NCBI GenBank assembly: GCA_016302015.1
Contig: JAEDOJ010000017.1
Location: 1 to 14,367, forward strand
Reading direction: 5' to 3'
Origin: Oscillospiraceae bacterium
GTDB lineage: Bacteria > Bacillota_A > Clostridia > Oscillospirales > Oscillospiraceae
DNA length: 14,367 nt
How positions within the stretch are numbered: position 1 is the stretch's first letter; every line of letters starts with the position of its first letter. Shown piece by piece: positions 7,539 through 14,312 of the stretch. The translations under genes were made by a program, and so were the position numbers. Below the pieces are notes generated by a model. That model did not search any database. It was not told the DNA's origin and saw nothing but the letters and a program-made list of their open reading frames with translations.

Positions 7539-7757
7539 ATGGCAATTATTGTGAATGTTGATGTGATGATGGCAAAACGGAAAATGTCATCCAATGACCT
7601 GGCCGCACGAATCGGTATTACCCCCGCCAACCTTTCCATTCTGAAGACGGGGAAGGCCCGGGCCATTCGCTTTTCCACGCTGGACAGCATCTGTCAGGTT
7701 CTGCAGTGCCAGCCCGGAGATATTTTAGAGTATCAGGAGGACGATTATGGAAAATAA
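7539..7757 (+). CDS. Small Cro/CI-type transcriptional regulator (YozG-like)
   Basis: The 72-residue protein is essentially one helix-turn-helix domain, with SSNDLAARIGITPANLSILK (17-36) as the recognition core and the typical end LDSICQVLQCQPGDILEY. It belongs to the YozG-like XRE group that regularly accompanies DUF2975 genes, and it probably controls its own operon. GAGGTG overlapping the upstream stop region serves as ribosome binding site. Its last 11 bases overlap the start of the DUF4173 gene, supporting translational coupling. No obvious long inverted repeat sits on the upstream promoter, so the operator is not identified. Confidence 0.9.
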   Translation: MAIIVNVDVMMAKRKMSSNDLAARIGITPANLSILKTGKARAIRFSTLDSICQVLQCQPGDILEYQEDDYGK

Positions 7758-9306
7758 TTACGGATCGTATCAACCCAACGGTCAATACCCCGTCATCCCC
7801 AATCCGGTCTATCAGACCACCGGCAGACGGGATATGGGCTTTGCAGCCCTGCTCGCCATATTGTGTATTCTTGCGACAGATATGTTCCTCTGGGGCGGCG
7901 CCGGTCTGGGCGCGGGCATTTGTACCGCCGGTCTGCTGCTTACCGGCATCTGCTATCTGGCAAGGTACAGAAAGCGCTTCAGCGTTTACGGCGCCTTCTG
8001 TCTGGCAGCCTATCTGGCAGGCGCAGTCTCTCTGGCCTTTACGGACAACGGAAAATTCTCCGTTCTTCTGCTGCTGATTCTTCTGTCCGCCGTTGCCATT
8101 CTGGAGTTTATGAACCTCCGCACCCATACAGGCGGTGACTTCCGCAATATCGGAGACCTGTGTCATACAATCTTCGCCCTGACCTTTGGTCAGATCGGCA
8201 ACACCTTCTACGCTCTCTTCCATAAGAAAACCGGGGAAGGAACCAGCCAAAGCCGGAAGATCGGCAGCGTTCTGCTGGGTCTGGTCATCGCCCTTCCCGT
8301 GCTGATCATCATTGTTCCTCTGCTGATGTCTTCGGATGCGGCGTTTTCCGGCATGATTTCCAAGTTTGGCCCGGAAAATCTGGTGGAAGCGGCAGGCGCG
8401 CTGATCTTCGGTCTCTGCCTCTTCATTCTGGTGTTCGGCAGACTGCTTGCCCTGCAGGTGGTAGTCCGCAAGCCCGTGGCGGAGCGCACTTCCGGAGGCG
8501 TGGACACCGGTGTAATCATTTCCTTCCTGTCCGCTGTGGTCGTGGTCTATCTGCTGTATCTCTTCTCTCAGCTTTCCTACTTCTTCGGCGCTTTTGCAGG
8601 CTTCCTGCCCAAGGATTTCTCCGTGGCGGAGTACGCAAGACGGGGCTTCTTTGAGATGACCCTGATCTGCGCCATCAACCTGCTGATCGTCTTCCTGACC
8701 ACCTTGCTGTGCCGGAAAAAGAATGGGAAGGTACCCATGGCTGTGCGGCTGCTGGAGCTTTTCCTCTGTCTCTTCTCTTTGGTTCTGGCAGCCACCAGCC
8801 TGTCTAAAATTATTATGTATGTGGATCGCTTCGGCATGACCTGGCTGCGAATCCACACCTCCGCATTTATCCTCTTTCTGGCGGTTGTATTTCTGGCGGT
8901 GATCGCACGGCTGTTCTGGAAAAAGGTTCCCTATATCAAAATTGCCATGGCCGCCGCCACGATTCTGGTGCTGGTCTCCGCCTTTGCCAATGTGGACAGG
9001 GTCATTGCACGGCACAATGTGGAGGGCTATCTGTCCGGGAAATACGCTTCCATTGATATGGATACCATTTCCAACCTGGATTCCGACGCCGTGGTTCCCT
9101 ACTTGCTGGAGCTGGTAGACGATTCGGATGCCACGGTGGCCGCAGAAGCAAGGGAACAGCTTTCCGACCGTGCCAGAGGAATGCTTGTGATCGAGAATCA
9201 CACGGTTGTGGGCGGCAGAAATGACCTCCGGGGCTGGAACCTCTGCACATCAGAGGCGGAACGGCTCCTGCGGGAGAATTTCTCGGAATATTATCTGAAA
9301 AAGTGA
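7747..9306 (+). CDS. DUF4173 polytopic membrane protein
   Basis: The 519-residue protein begins with a polar, Pro/Tyr/Asn-rich cytoplasmic-looking tail (1-28), then has about ten to twelve hydrophobic helices to about residue 418, and ends in a soluble region of about 100 residues. Family marks of DUF4173 (related to DUF4153) are FSVAEYARRGFFEMTLI in the central part and, after the last helix, NVDRVIARHNVEGYLSG with the SDAVVPYLLEL block. The function of the family is unknown. ATG at 7747 has AGGAGG 6 bases upstream and overlaps the upstream regulator gene by 11 bases, placing it firmly in the DUF2975-HTH operon. A terminator starts directly after the stop. Confidence 0.88.
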   Translation: MENNYGSYQPNGQYPVIPNPVYQTTGRRDMGFAALLAILCILATDMFLWGGAGLGAGICTAGLLLTGICYLARYRKRFSVYGAFCLAAYLAGAVSLAFTDNGKFSVLLLLILLSAVAILEFMNLRTHTGGDFRNIGDLCHTIFALTFGQIGNTFYALFHKKTGEGTSQSRKIGSVLLGLVIALPVLIIIVPLLMSSDAAFSGMISKFGPENLVEAAGALIFGLCLFILVFGRLLALQVVVRKPVAERTSGGVDTGVIISFLSAVVVVYLLYLFSQLSYFFGAFAGFLPKDFSVAEYARRGFFEMTLICAINLLIVFLTTLLCRKKNGKVPMAVRLLELFLCLFSLVLAATSLSKIIMYVDRFGMTWLRIHTSAFILFLAVVFLAVIARLFWKKVPYIKIAMAAATILVLVSAFANVDRVIARHNVEGYLSGKYASIDMDTISNLDSDAVVPYLLELVDDSDATVAAEAREQLSDRARGMLVIENHTVVGGRNDLRGWNLCTSEAERLLRENFSEYYLKK

Positions 9307-9307
9307 A

Positions 9308-9352
9308 AAAAAGGGGCTGTAGCATTTTTTCGTTTTGCTACAGCCCCTTTTT
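9308..9352. terminator. Bidirectional intrinsic terminator between convergent genes
   Basis: A perfect 17-bp stem (9308-9324 with 9336-9352, core GGGGCTGTAGCA) and an 11-base loop lie between the DUF4173 stop and the ldhA stop. Flanking A and T runs give a U-tract in both directions, so it can end both transcripts. Confidence 0.95.
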
Positions 9353-9355
9353 GTA

Positions 9356-10384
9356 TCAGAAGCACCGTTCGTTGCGCTGCTTTTTGCAGTTTGCCTCGTT
9401 GCCGCAGTGGTAGCACAGCTCGTTGGGGCAGTTTTCCTCGGAGAAGAAGGTTTGGATATTTTGAATCGTGGTCTGTGCAATATTATTCAGCGCCTCCACC
9501 GTCAGGAAGGCCTGGTGGGAGGTAACGATGACATTGGGCATGGAAATCAACCGTGCCAGGGTGTCGTCATTGATGATATGGCCGGAGCGATCCTCGAAGA
9601 AAATATCGGACTCCTCTTCATAGACGTCCAGACAGGCGGCACCCACCTTCCGCTGCTTAATGCCTTCCAAAAGGGCTTCGGCGTGGATCAAAGCGCCACG
9701 GGAGGTGTTCAGAATGACCACACCTTTTTTCATCTTCTGAATGCTGTCGGTGTCAATGATATGATAGGTGTCCTCCGTCAGGGGGCAGTGGAGAGAGATG
9801 ATGTCGCTCCGCTCAAAAATCTCGTCCAGCGTGACATAGTCAATGCCGCTGTTAGGAACCGGAAAAACGTCGTAGGCAATGACCTTCATGCCGAAGCCCC
9901 GGCAGATGTCAATCAGAATCCGGCCAATTTTGCCGGTGCCGATCACGCCCATGGTTTTCCCGTGGAGATCAAAGCCGGTCAACCCCTTGAGGCTGAAATT
10001 GTAATCTCTGGTACGGTTGTAAGCCTTGTGAATCCGGCGGATGGAACACAGCAGGAGCGCAAAGGCGTGCTCCGCCACGGCATATGGGGAGTAAGCGGGG
10101 ACTCTGACCACATGAATTTTCTGATAGGCGGCGTCCAGATCCACATTGTTAAAACCGGCGCAGCGCAGGGCGATCAGCTTGACCCCGAAGGAATACAGCT
10201 TTTCGATGACCGCCTTGTTTGCCGTGTCGTTGACAAAAATACAGACTGCGTCAAAGCCTCTGGCAAGGTCGACCGTATCCTCATTCAGCTTTGGCTCAAA
10301 GAATTTAATGCTGATATCCTCACTGTTGTAAGGCCCGAAGGCCTCCTGATCGTAGGGCTTGGTGTCGAAAAACGCAATTTTCAT
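9356..10384 (-). CDS. ldhA: Fermentative D-lactate dehydrogenase with Cys-rich tail
   Basis: The 342-residue enzyme reduces pyruvate to D-lactate with NADH, regenerating NAD during fermentation. It follows Escherichia coli LdhA closely: AVCIFVND, IALRCAGFNNVDLDAA (71-86), VRVPAYSPYAVAEHA, NFSLKGLTGF, the Rossmann motif GTGKIG (149-154), catalytic Arg229 in NTSRGAL, the DVYEEESDIFFED segment with the catalytic Glu, and His290 in SHQAFLT. The start MKIAFFDTKP is preferred to an ATG four codons upstream because GGAGG lies 5 bases before it. After the usual C-terminal CPNEL there are 18 further residues containing Cys324, Cys327, Cys333 and Cys341, which is unusual. No convincing promoter is seen in the 51 bases between the upstream terminator and the start. 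Confidence 0.93.
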   Translation of the reverse strand: MKIAFFDTKPYDQEAFGPYNSEDISIKFFEPKLNEDTVDLARGFDAVCIFVNDTANKAVIEKLYSFGVKLIALRCAGFNNVDLDAAYQKIHVVRVPAYSPYAVAEHAFALLLCSIRRIHKAYNRTRDYNFSLKGLTGFDLHGKTMGVIGTGKIGRILIDICRGFGMKVIAYDVFPVPNSGIDYVTLDEIFERSDIISLHCPLTEDTYHIIDTDSIQKMKKGVVILNTSRGALIHAEALLEGIKQRKVGAACLDVYEEESDIFFEDRSGHIINDDTLARLISMPNVIVTSHQAFLTVEALNNIAQTTIQNIQTFFSEENCPNELCYHCGNEANCKKQRNERCF

Positions 10385-10430
10385 AGGTACCTCCATATTG
10401 ATGCTGGGGAAAGTCTGCCCATTTTTATCG

Positions 10431-10465
10431 AAAAAGAGACCTGAGAACCGTTGCTCTCAGGTCTC
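10431..10465 (-). terminator. Intrinsic terminator after the NCS2 permease gene
   Basis: GAGACCTGAGA (10436-10446) pairs perfectly with TCTCAGGTCTC (10455-10465); read on the minus strand the stem is followed by TTTTT (10435-10431). It lies 9 bases after the permease stop and upstream of ldhA. Confidence 0.85.
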
Positions 10466-10474
10466 AAAACTATT

Positions 10475-11953
10475 TTACTTGTCCTGACTGTCCTTGTCAA
10501 TAGTCTCAGGGGTGAGAGCGTCGACGTTTTTCAAATCGACCTTTTGGGGCAGGAGGAGGGACATGAGCATGGAAACCACAAACACGCCCGCAACGGGGTT
10601 GTTGGCGAAGATGTCCCCGAAGATTTTGGGCATATGGTTGAAAATCTCCGGCACAAAGGTCACGCCGATGCCCACGCAGAAGGAGGTGGCAACGATCAGG
10701 GTGTTCCGCTGATCCATCTTGCACCGACCCAGCATGGTAACGCCGGAGACGATGATGGCGCCGAACATAATGATGGTACAGCCGCCCAGAACCGCGTCAG
10801 GCAGGGTCTGGAAGAAGGCGCCGATGGGCGGGAAGAGACCCGCAAGGATCAGGGTCAGAGCGCCGAACATAATGGTAAAGCGGTTGACCACCTTGGTCAT
10901 GGCCACCAGACCCACGTTCTGAGAGAAGGAGGTAATGGGAGGACAGCCGAAGACGCCGCCGGAAATTGCGGAGAGGAAGCCGTCGCAGGCCAGCGAGCCG
11001 GAGACCTCCCGTTCGGTAATATCCCGTCCCAGACCGCCGGTACAGACGGCGGTGGTGTCGCCGATGGTCTCCGCCGCGGAGACAAGGAAGACCACAATGA
11101 CGGAGAGAATCGCGCCCAGATTAAACCTGGGGGCGTAAGCGAACAGCCGGGGCAGGGAGAAGACGCCCAGCGTGCCCACGGTTTCCTTCATGTCGGTGAA
11201 ATTGACCATGTTGGGAGCGATGCCGGTCACGGTGAAAATCACGGCGACGGAATAGCCTACCAGCAGGCCGAAGAGCACATAGAGCTGCTTCCAGAAGCCC
11301 TTTGCGAAGCTCTGATACAGCAGACAGGCAACCAGCGTAACAGCGGCCACGGTGAGAACCTGCCAGGAGCCGAAGGTCTGGGCAAGGGCGACGTTTGCGT
11401 CGGGAGCGCCGGCGGCGACCTTCTGAAGCTCATTCAGTGCGGTGGAGCCGCCGCCAAAGGAGGTGATACCAACGGACAAAAGGCTGAAGCCGATGGTGGT
11501 GACCACGCAGGCGGAAACCACGGGGGCAATAAATCTGCGCCAGTATTTGGCGGTCAGACCCAGCAGACCTTCAACGCAGCCGCCAACAATCACAGCGCCG
11601 ATCATAATGCCGTAATCCTGCTTTGCAAGGAGCAGCATGGAGGACAGGAAGGTGAAGCTGAGACCCATCACAACGGGAAGACCGGAACCGACTCTCCACA
11701 CGGGGAAGAGCTGAATCAGCGTGCCGATACCCGCAATGAGCATGGCAGCCTGAATCAGGCGGGCGATGTCCGCGCCGCTGAAGGTTTCGCCGTTATACTT
11801 GGCCGCACCGGCAATGATCATAACAGGGACAACGTTGGAGACGAACATGGCCAGAACGTGCTGCAGGCCAAAGGGAATGGCTCTGCCAATGGGCACACGG
11901 CCTTCGAGCTTGTAGATATTATCTACGCTGCAATTATTCGGTTTGCCTTTCAT
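10475..11953 (-). CDS. NCS2 family nucleobase permease (xanthine/uracil type)
   Basis: The 492-residue polytopic protein is a nucleobase-cation symporter-2, importing a purine or pyrimidine base with protons. It shows the N-terminal GLQHVLAMF (29-37), the conserved acidic helix SAAETIGDT with Glu295, and the NAT signature QNVGLVAMTK (345-354). Hydrophobic helices fill most of the chain, in line with the 14-segment UraA fold. Xanthine or uric acid is the more likely substrate from the QNVG-type signature, but this is inference. The start MKGKPNNCSV has AGGAGG 6 bases upstream. The frame remains open for a further 600 codons upstream, but this is antisense to another gene. The 58-base leader leaves no room for a purine riboswitch. 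Confidence 0.92.
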   Translation of the reverse strand: MKGKPNNCSVDNIYKLEGRVPIGRAIPFGLQHVLAMFVSNVVPVMIIAGAAKYNGETFSGADIARLIQAAMLIAGIGTLIQLFPVWRVGSGLPVVMGLSFTFLSSMLLLAKQDYGIMIGAVIVGGCVEGLLGLTAKYWRRFIAPVVSACVVTTIGFSLLSVGITSFGGGSTALNELQKVAAGAPDANVALAQTFGSWQVLTVAAVTLVACLLYQSFAKGFWKQLYVLFGLLVGYSVAVIFTVTGIAPNMVNFTDMKETVGTLGVFSLPRLFAYAPRFNLGAILSVIVVFLVSAAETIGDTTAVCTGGLGRDITEREVSGSLACDGFLSAISGGVFGCPPITSFSQNVGLVAMTKVVNRFTIMFGALTLILAGLFPPIGAFFQTLPDAVLGGCTIIMFGAIIVSGVTMLGRCKMDQRNTLIVATSFCVGIGVTFVPEIFNHMPKIFGDIFANNPVAGVFVVSMLMSLLLPQKVDLKNVDALTPETIDKDSQDK

Positions 11954-12017
11954 GATGAACCTCCTGAAAATGAACTCAGCTCTGAATCGGCGCTGCCAAC
12001 CAGAACTTACTACACTC

Positions 12018-12046
12018 ATTGTACATATATTTCTGACAAAAATCAA
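12018..12046 (-). promoter_or_regulatory. Promoter of the NCS2 permease
   Basis: On the minus strand TTGATT (12046-12041) and TACAAT (12023-12018) are 17 bases apart. Transcription would begin near 12011, leaving a leader of about 58 bases. Confidence 0.75.
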
Positions 12047-12078
12047 CAAAAATTTTTTGTTCCTAAAAAATTTTTTGG
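12045..12078. repeat. Paired A-tract palindromes beside the permease promoter
   Basis: AACAAAAATTTTTTGTT (12045-12061) is a perfect 17-base palindrome overlapping the permease -35. It is followed at 12063-12078 by C-T-A6-T6-G-G, nearly palindromic. They may act as an UP-like or bent-DNA element or as an operator. Confidence 0.5.
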
Positions 12079-12120
12079 ATATGGTTACGACAAAACCCGG
12101 CAGAGATTTTCTCCGGCTGT

Positions 12121-12150
12121 TTGACAGGAAGCCCCCGTCTGTGATACAAT
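12121..12150 (+). promoter_or_regulatory. Promoter of the SLH-domain amidase-like gene
   Basis: A perfect TTGACA (12121-12126) and TACAAT (12145-12150, preceded by TGA as an extended -10) are separated by 18 bases. The start point is about 25 bases before the ATG at 12182. Confidence 0.78.
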
Positions 12151-12181
12151 CAGCTATATTTCGACAGTACGAGGGCAGGCT

Positions 12182-13687
12182 ATGGAAAAAATTTTGGCGG
12201 TTTTGGCAGCGCTGATTCTGCAGATCACCTCTACGCCCATCTACCCCACCCAGGCGTGGACGGATCAGGGCGTGTTTGAGGATATGCACCGAAGGGCGGA
12301 GGCCATTGTGAGCTATGTTTGGACGCCGGAGGAGGAGCTTGAAACCTGGAACGCCACGCTGTATCAGGGAAAGCCGTATTTTCAGGCCGGAGCTGCGGTA
12401 CAGGGAATGCCCTATACCCTGTTCTATCAGGAGCTGGGCGTGGACAGTCTTTTGTCCCTGGCGCAGTTTATGAATAAGGCCGCCTCCAATGTAGCTGCAA
12501 CGGAGTATTGCTATGCCGTGGAAGACCTGCGTACCGGCCCCACCTACGGCTCCTGCTGCGCCACCTTCATCAGTGAGGTCTATGGCGGGGCGTACATGGA
12601 CGGCTTTGACCCCATATACGACAGCGTCACCGGGATCAAGGGCTGTGACGCAGGCGTTACCCGCTATGACGTGAAAGCCGGGGATATCTATCCCGGGGAC
12701 GCCCTGAGTACGGACACCGGGGGACATATCATCTGGGTCAGCACCGTGGCGGACGAAGCGCTGGTGATTTATGAACAGGCGCCGCCGGTGGCACGGAGGG
12801 TCGTGGTGGACAAAACGATCGTGGATGAAAACGGCTATCTGATCTATAACGATAACGTTTATAATACGGCCACCAGAAGCAAGGCGCTGTTTCACGAGGG
12901 CGCTCACGCCGCGGTTCTGGACGAGGCGGTGGAACCCACCTGCGAGGAGGTGGGCTTTACCGAGGGCAGTCACTGCGGTGAGTGCGGCCTGACCATGCTT
13001 CAGCAGCGGGTGATCCCTCCCACAGGCCATTCCAATGAACTGACGGAGCACGCAGCCGCCGGGGAGACGGACGGCTGGAATCAGTATGTCTGCACGGTCT
13101 GCGGCAAGGAAAGCCGGCTGACCATTCCCGGGGAGCATTGCGCCGGGGAGCAGTATGACGATGTGGAATTTGACGTCTGGTACCATGAGGGCGTGGATTT
13201 CATGACGGGGAAGGGCTATATGCAGGGCGTCAGCCCTGAAACCTTCGGTCTGGAGGAAACCGTAACCCGCAGCCAACTGGCGACCATCCTGTACCGGGCG
13301 TCCGGCTCCCCCGGGGTAAAGAATCAGTCCATTCCCTTTGAAGATGTGGGGAAAAACGCCTATTATTATGACGCAGTCTGCTGGGCGTACGGGAATCAGG
13401 TGATGCAGGGGCTTACGGAAACAAGGTTTGCCCCGGACGCCGCCGTTACCAGAGAGCAGCTTGCGACGATTTTGTACCGGTTCGGGCAGGAAACGCCGGG
13501 AACCGGCGACTTGTCCCAATTCCCCGACGGGGACAGGGTCAGTCCCTGGGCGGCGGAGGCAGTCCGCTGGGCGGTAGAGGAAGGTCTGCTTCAGGGCGCG
13601 GCAGTGGGCAGACAGGTGCTGCTCCAGCCCCACGAGCTTGTGACCAGAGCCCAGGCGGCAGTCCTTCTCATGCGATATTTCCAATAA
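12182..13687 (+). CDS. Secreted NlpC/P60-like cell-wall protein with three SLH repeats
   Basis: The 501-residue protein starts with a short signal-like segment (MEKILAVLAALILQ). Residues about 110-200 look like a papain-type NlpC/P60 or CHAP domain: YGSCCATFISEVY with Cys125/Cys126, YPGDAL at 170-175, GGHIIWV with His182, and a following YEQAP. Cleavage of peptidoglycan peptide is therefore plausible but unproven. Residues 250-320 hold two Cys-pair segments (Cys254, 265, 268; Cys304, 307, 320); the first, EGSHCGECG...PPTGH, is a repeat seen in many gut Clostridia surface proteins. Three SLH repeats follow (about 325-378, 384-436, 446-500; cores TRSQLATILYR, TREQLATILYR, TRAQAAVLLMRY), which usually bind pyruvylated wall polymer. 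GAGGG lies 6 bases before the ATG. It is probably a surface-anchored wall hydrolase. Confidence 0.85.
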   Translation: MEKILAVLAALILQITSTPIYPTQAWTDQGVFEDMHRRAEAIVSYVWTPEEELETWNATLYQGKPYFQAGAAVQGMPYTLFYQELGVDSLLSLAQFMNKAASNVAATEYCYAVEDLRTGPTYGSCCATFISEVYGGAYMDGFDPIYDSVTGIKGCDAGVTRYDVKAGDIYPGDALSTDTGGHIIWVSTVADEALVIYEQAPPVARRVVVDKTIVDENGYLIYNDNVYNTATRSKALFHEGAHAAVLDEAVEPTCEEVGFTEGSHCGECGLTMLQQRVIPPTGHSNELTEHAAAGETDGWNQYVCTVCGKESRLTIPGEHCAGEQYDDVEFDVWYHEGVDFMTGKGYMQGVSPETFGLEETVTRSQLATILYRASGSPGVKNQSIPFEDVGKNAYYYDAVCWAYGNQVMQGLTETRFAPDAAVTREQLATILYRFGQETPGTGDLSQFPDGDRVSPWAAEAVRWAVEEGLLQGAAVGRQVLLQPHELVTRAQAAVLLMRYFQ

Positions 13688-13694
13688 ACTGTCC

Positions 13695-13724
13695 GCCGGC
13701 CTCCTCTTTTTTGAGGGGGCCGGC
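13695..13724 (+). terminator. GC-rich hairpin after the SLH gene
   Basis: GCCGGCCTCCTC (13695-13706) pairs with GAGGGGGCCGGC (13713-13724), with one G-U pair and a T6 loop, starting 7 bases after the stop. The tail (AGGGATTCTTTCC) is only weakly U-rich, so termination efficiency is uncertain. Confidence 0.65.
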
Positions 13725-13744
13725 AGGGATTCTTTCCGATTTTT

Positions 13745-13777
13745 AGAAAAAGTCAAAAAATAATCTTGACTTTTTCT
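13745..13777. repeat. Perfect 12-bp inverted repeat over the tRNA promoter -35
   Basis: AGAAAAAGTCAA (13745-13756) and TTGACTTTTTCT (13766-13777) are exact inverted copies around nine bases. The right arm contains the TTGACT -35 of the tRNA promoter. It may be a second 3'-end hairpin for the gene upstream or an operator. Confidence 0.55.
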
Positions 13778-13794
13778 TTGACCTATGATACTAT
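13766..13794 (+). promoter_or_regulatory. Promoter of the tRNA cluster
   Basis: TTGACT (13766-13771), a 17-base spacer ending TGA, and TACTAT (13789-13794) lie about 27 bases before the first tRNA. This is the only convincing promoter seen upstream of the cluster. Confidence 0.75.
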
Positions 13795-13820
13795 TTTAGG
13801 GCTGATGCTGAACTCGACGT

Positions 13821-13895
13821 GCGGGTGTAGTATAACGGCTAGTACAACAGCCTTCCAAGCTGTGGGCGTGGGTTCGATTCCCATCACTCGCTCCA
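13821..13895 (+). tRNA. tRNA-Gly (anticodon TCC)
   Basis: The acceptor stem GCGGGTG pairs with CACTCGC (one G-U). The anticodon stem ACAGC/GCTGT encloses CTTCCAA, with anticodon TCC at 13854-13856. The T-loop is TTCGATT, and the discriminator T is followed by an encoded CCA. Confidence 0.96.
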
Positions 13896-13898
13896 TAT

Positions 13899-13975
13899 GC
13901 GCCAGTAGCTCATCCGGATAGAGCAACTGCCTTCTAAGCAGTAGGTGGGGGGTTCGAGTCCCTTCTGGCGTACCA
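13899..13975 (+). tRNA. tRNA-Arg (anticodon TCT)
   Basis: The acceptor stem GCGCCAG pairs with CTGGCGT (G-U at the end). The anticodon stem ACTGC/GCAGT encloses CTTCTAA with TCT at 13933-13935. The T-loop is TTCGAGT, and CCA is encoded. Only three bases separate it from tRNA-Gly. Confidence 0.96.
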
Positions 13976-14068
13976 AAGTCGGGTTCACTTGGCGATTCAG
14001 GTTTGCCTTGGGTAAGTGTCAGCCTTGAAAATGTGCCACAACAACATTTTCATAAGGGAAAGAAATAT
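13976..14068 (+). other. Structured 93-base spacer inside the tRNA cluster
   Basis: This spacer is much longer than the others here (3 and 25 bases). It holds a 9-bp perfect hairpin, TGAAAATGT (14026-14034) with ACATTTTCA (14044-14052), and a weaker CACTT...AAGTG pairing before it. No T-loop or tRNA fold, no U-tract and no open reading frame with a ribosome binding site was found. Confidence 0.45.
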
Positions 14069-14146
14069 GGTGGGTGTAGCGTAGTTGGTTAACGCGTCAG
14101 ATTGTGGCTCTGAAGACCGAGGGTTCGAGTCCCTTCACTCACCCCA
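14069..14146 (+). tRNA. tRNA-His (anticodon GTG)
   Basis: The acceptor stem GTGGGTG pairs with CACTCAC. The anticodon stem TCAGA/TCTGA encloses TTGTGGC with GTG at 14104-14106. The extra 5' G (14069) opposite discriminator C (14143), specific to tRNA-His, is encoded, as is CCA. Confidence 0.97.
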
Positions 14147-14171
14147 TTCCCTCTCTTGGCACGGACCATAT

Positions 14172-14246
14172 TGGGATGTCGCCAAGTGGTAAGGCACCAG
14201 ACTTTGACTCTGGCACTCGTAGGTTCGAATCCTGCCATCCCAGCCA
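14172..14246 (+). tRNA. tRNA-Gln (anticodon TTG)
   Basis: The acceptor stem TGGGATG pairs with CATCCCA, with discriminator G and an encoded CCA. The anticodon stem CCAGA/TCTGG encloses CTTTGAC with TTG at 14204-14206. The U1-A72 end pair is typical of bacterial tRNA-Gln. Confidence 0.97.
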
Positions 14247-14248
14247 TG

Positions 14249-14285
14249 TCGGAGCAAGGCGTGCTTTGCTCCGATTTTTTCTTTT
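14249..14285 (+). terminator. Intrinsic terminator after tRNA-Gln
   Basis: TCGGAGCAA (14249-14257) pairs with TTGCTCCGA (14266-14274), with two further inner pairs and a tetraloop, followed by TTTTTTCTTTTT. It separates tRNA-Gln from tRNA-Lys. Confidence 0.9.
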
Positions 14286-14312
14286 TCCCCGGAATGCAGA
14301 AAAATACAGCAT

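Noticed and set aside
4960..9201. Long minus-strand open frames opposite murA and the DUF4173 gene (488 and 527 codons)
   Set aside because: They are His/Gln/Gly-rich shadow translations of well-supported plus-strand genes, with no family features.
11954..12017. Purine riboswitch in the permease leader
   Set aside because: The leader is only about 58 bases and lacks the conserved purine-aptamer junction sequences.
10475..13756. Minus-strand frame open for 1093 codons, spanning the permease and the opposite strand of the SLH gene
   Set aside because: Only the last 492 codons encode the NCS2 permease, with its own AGGAGG and promoter. The rest is antisense to a well-supported secreted protein and has low-complexity, non-family sequence.
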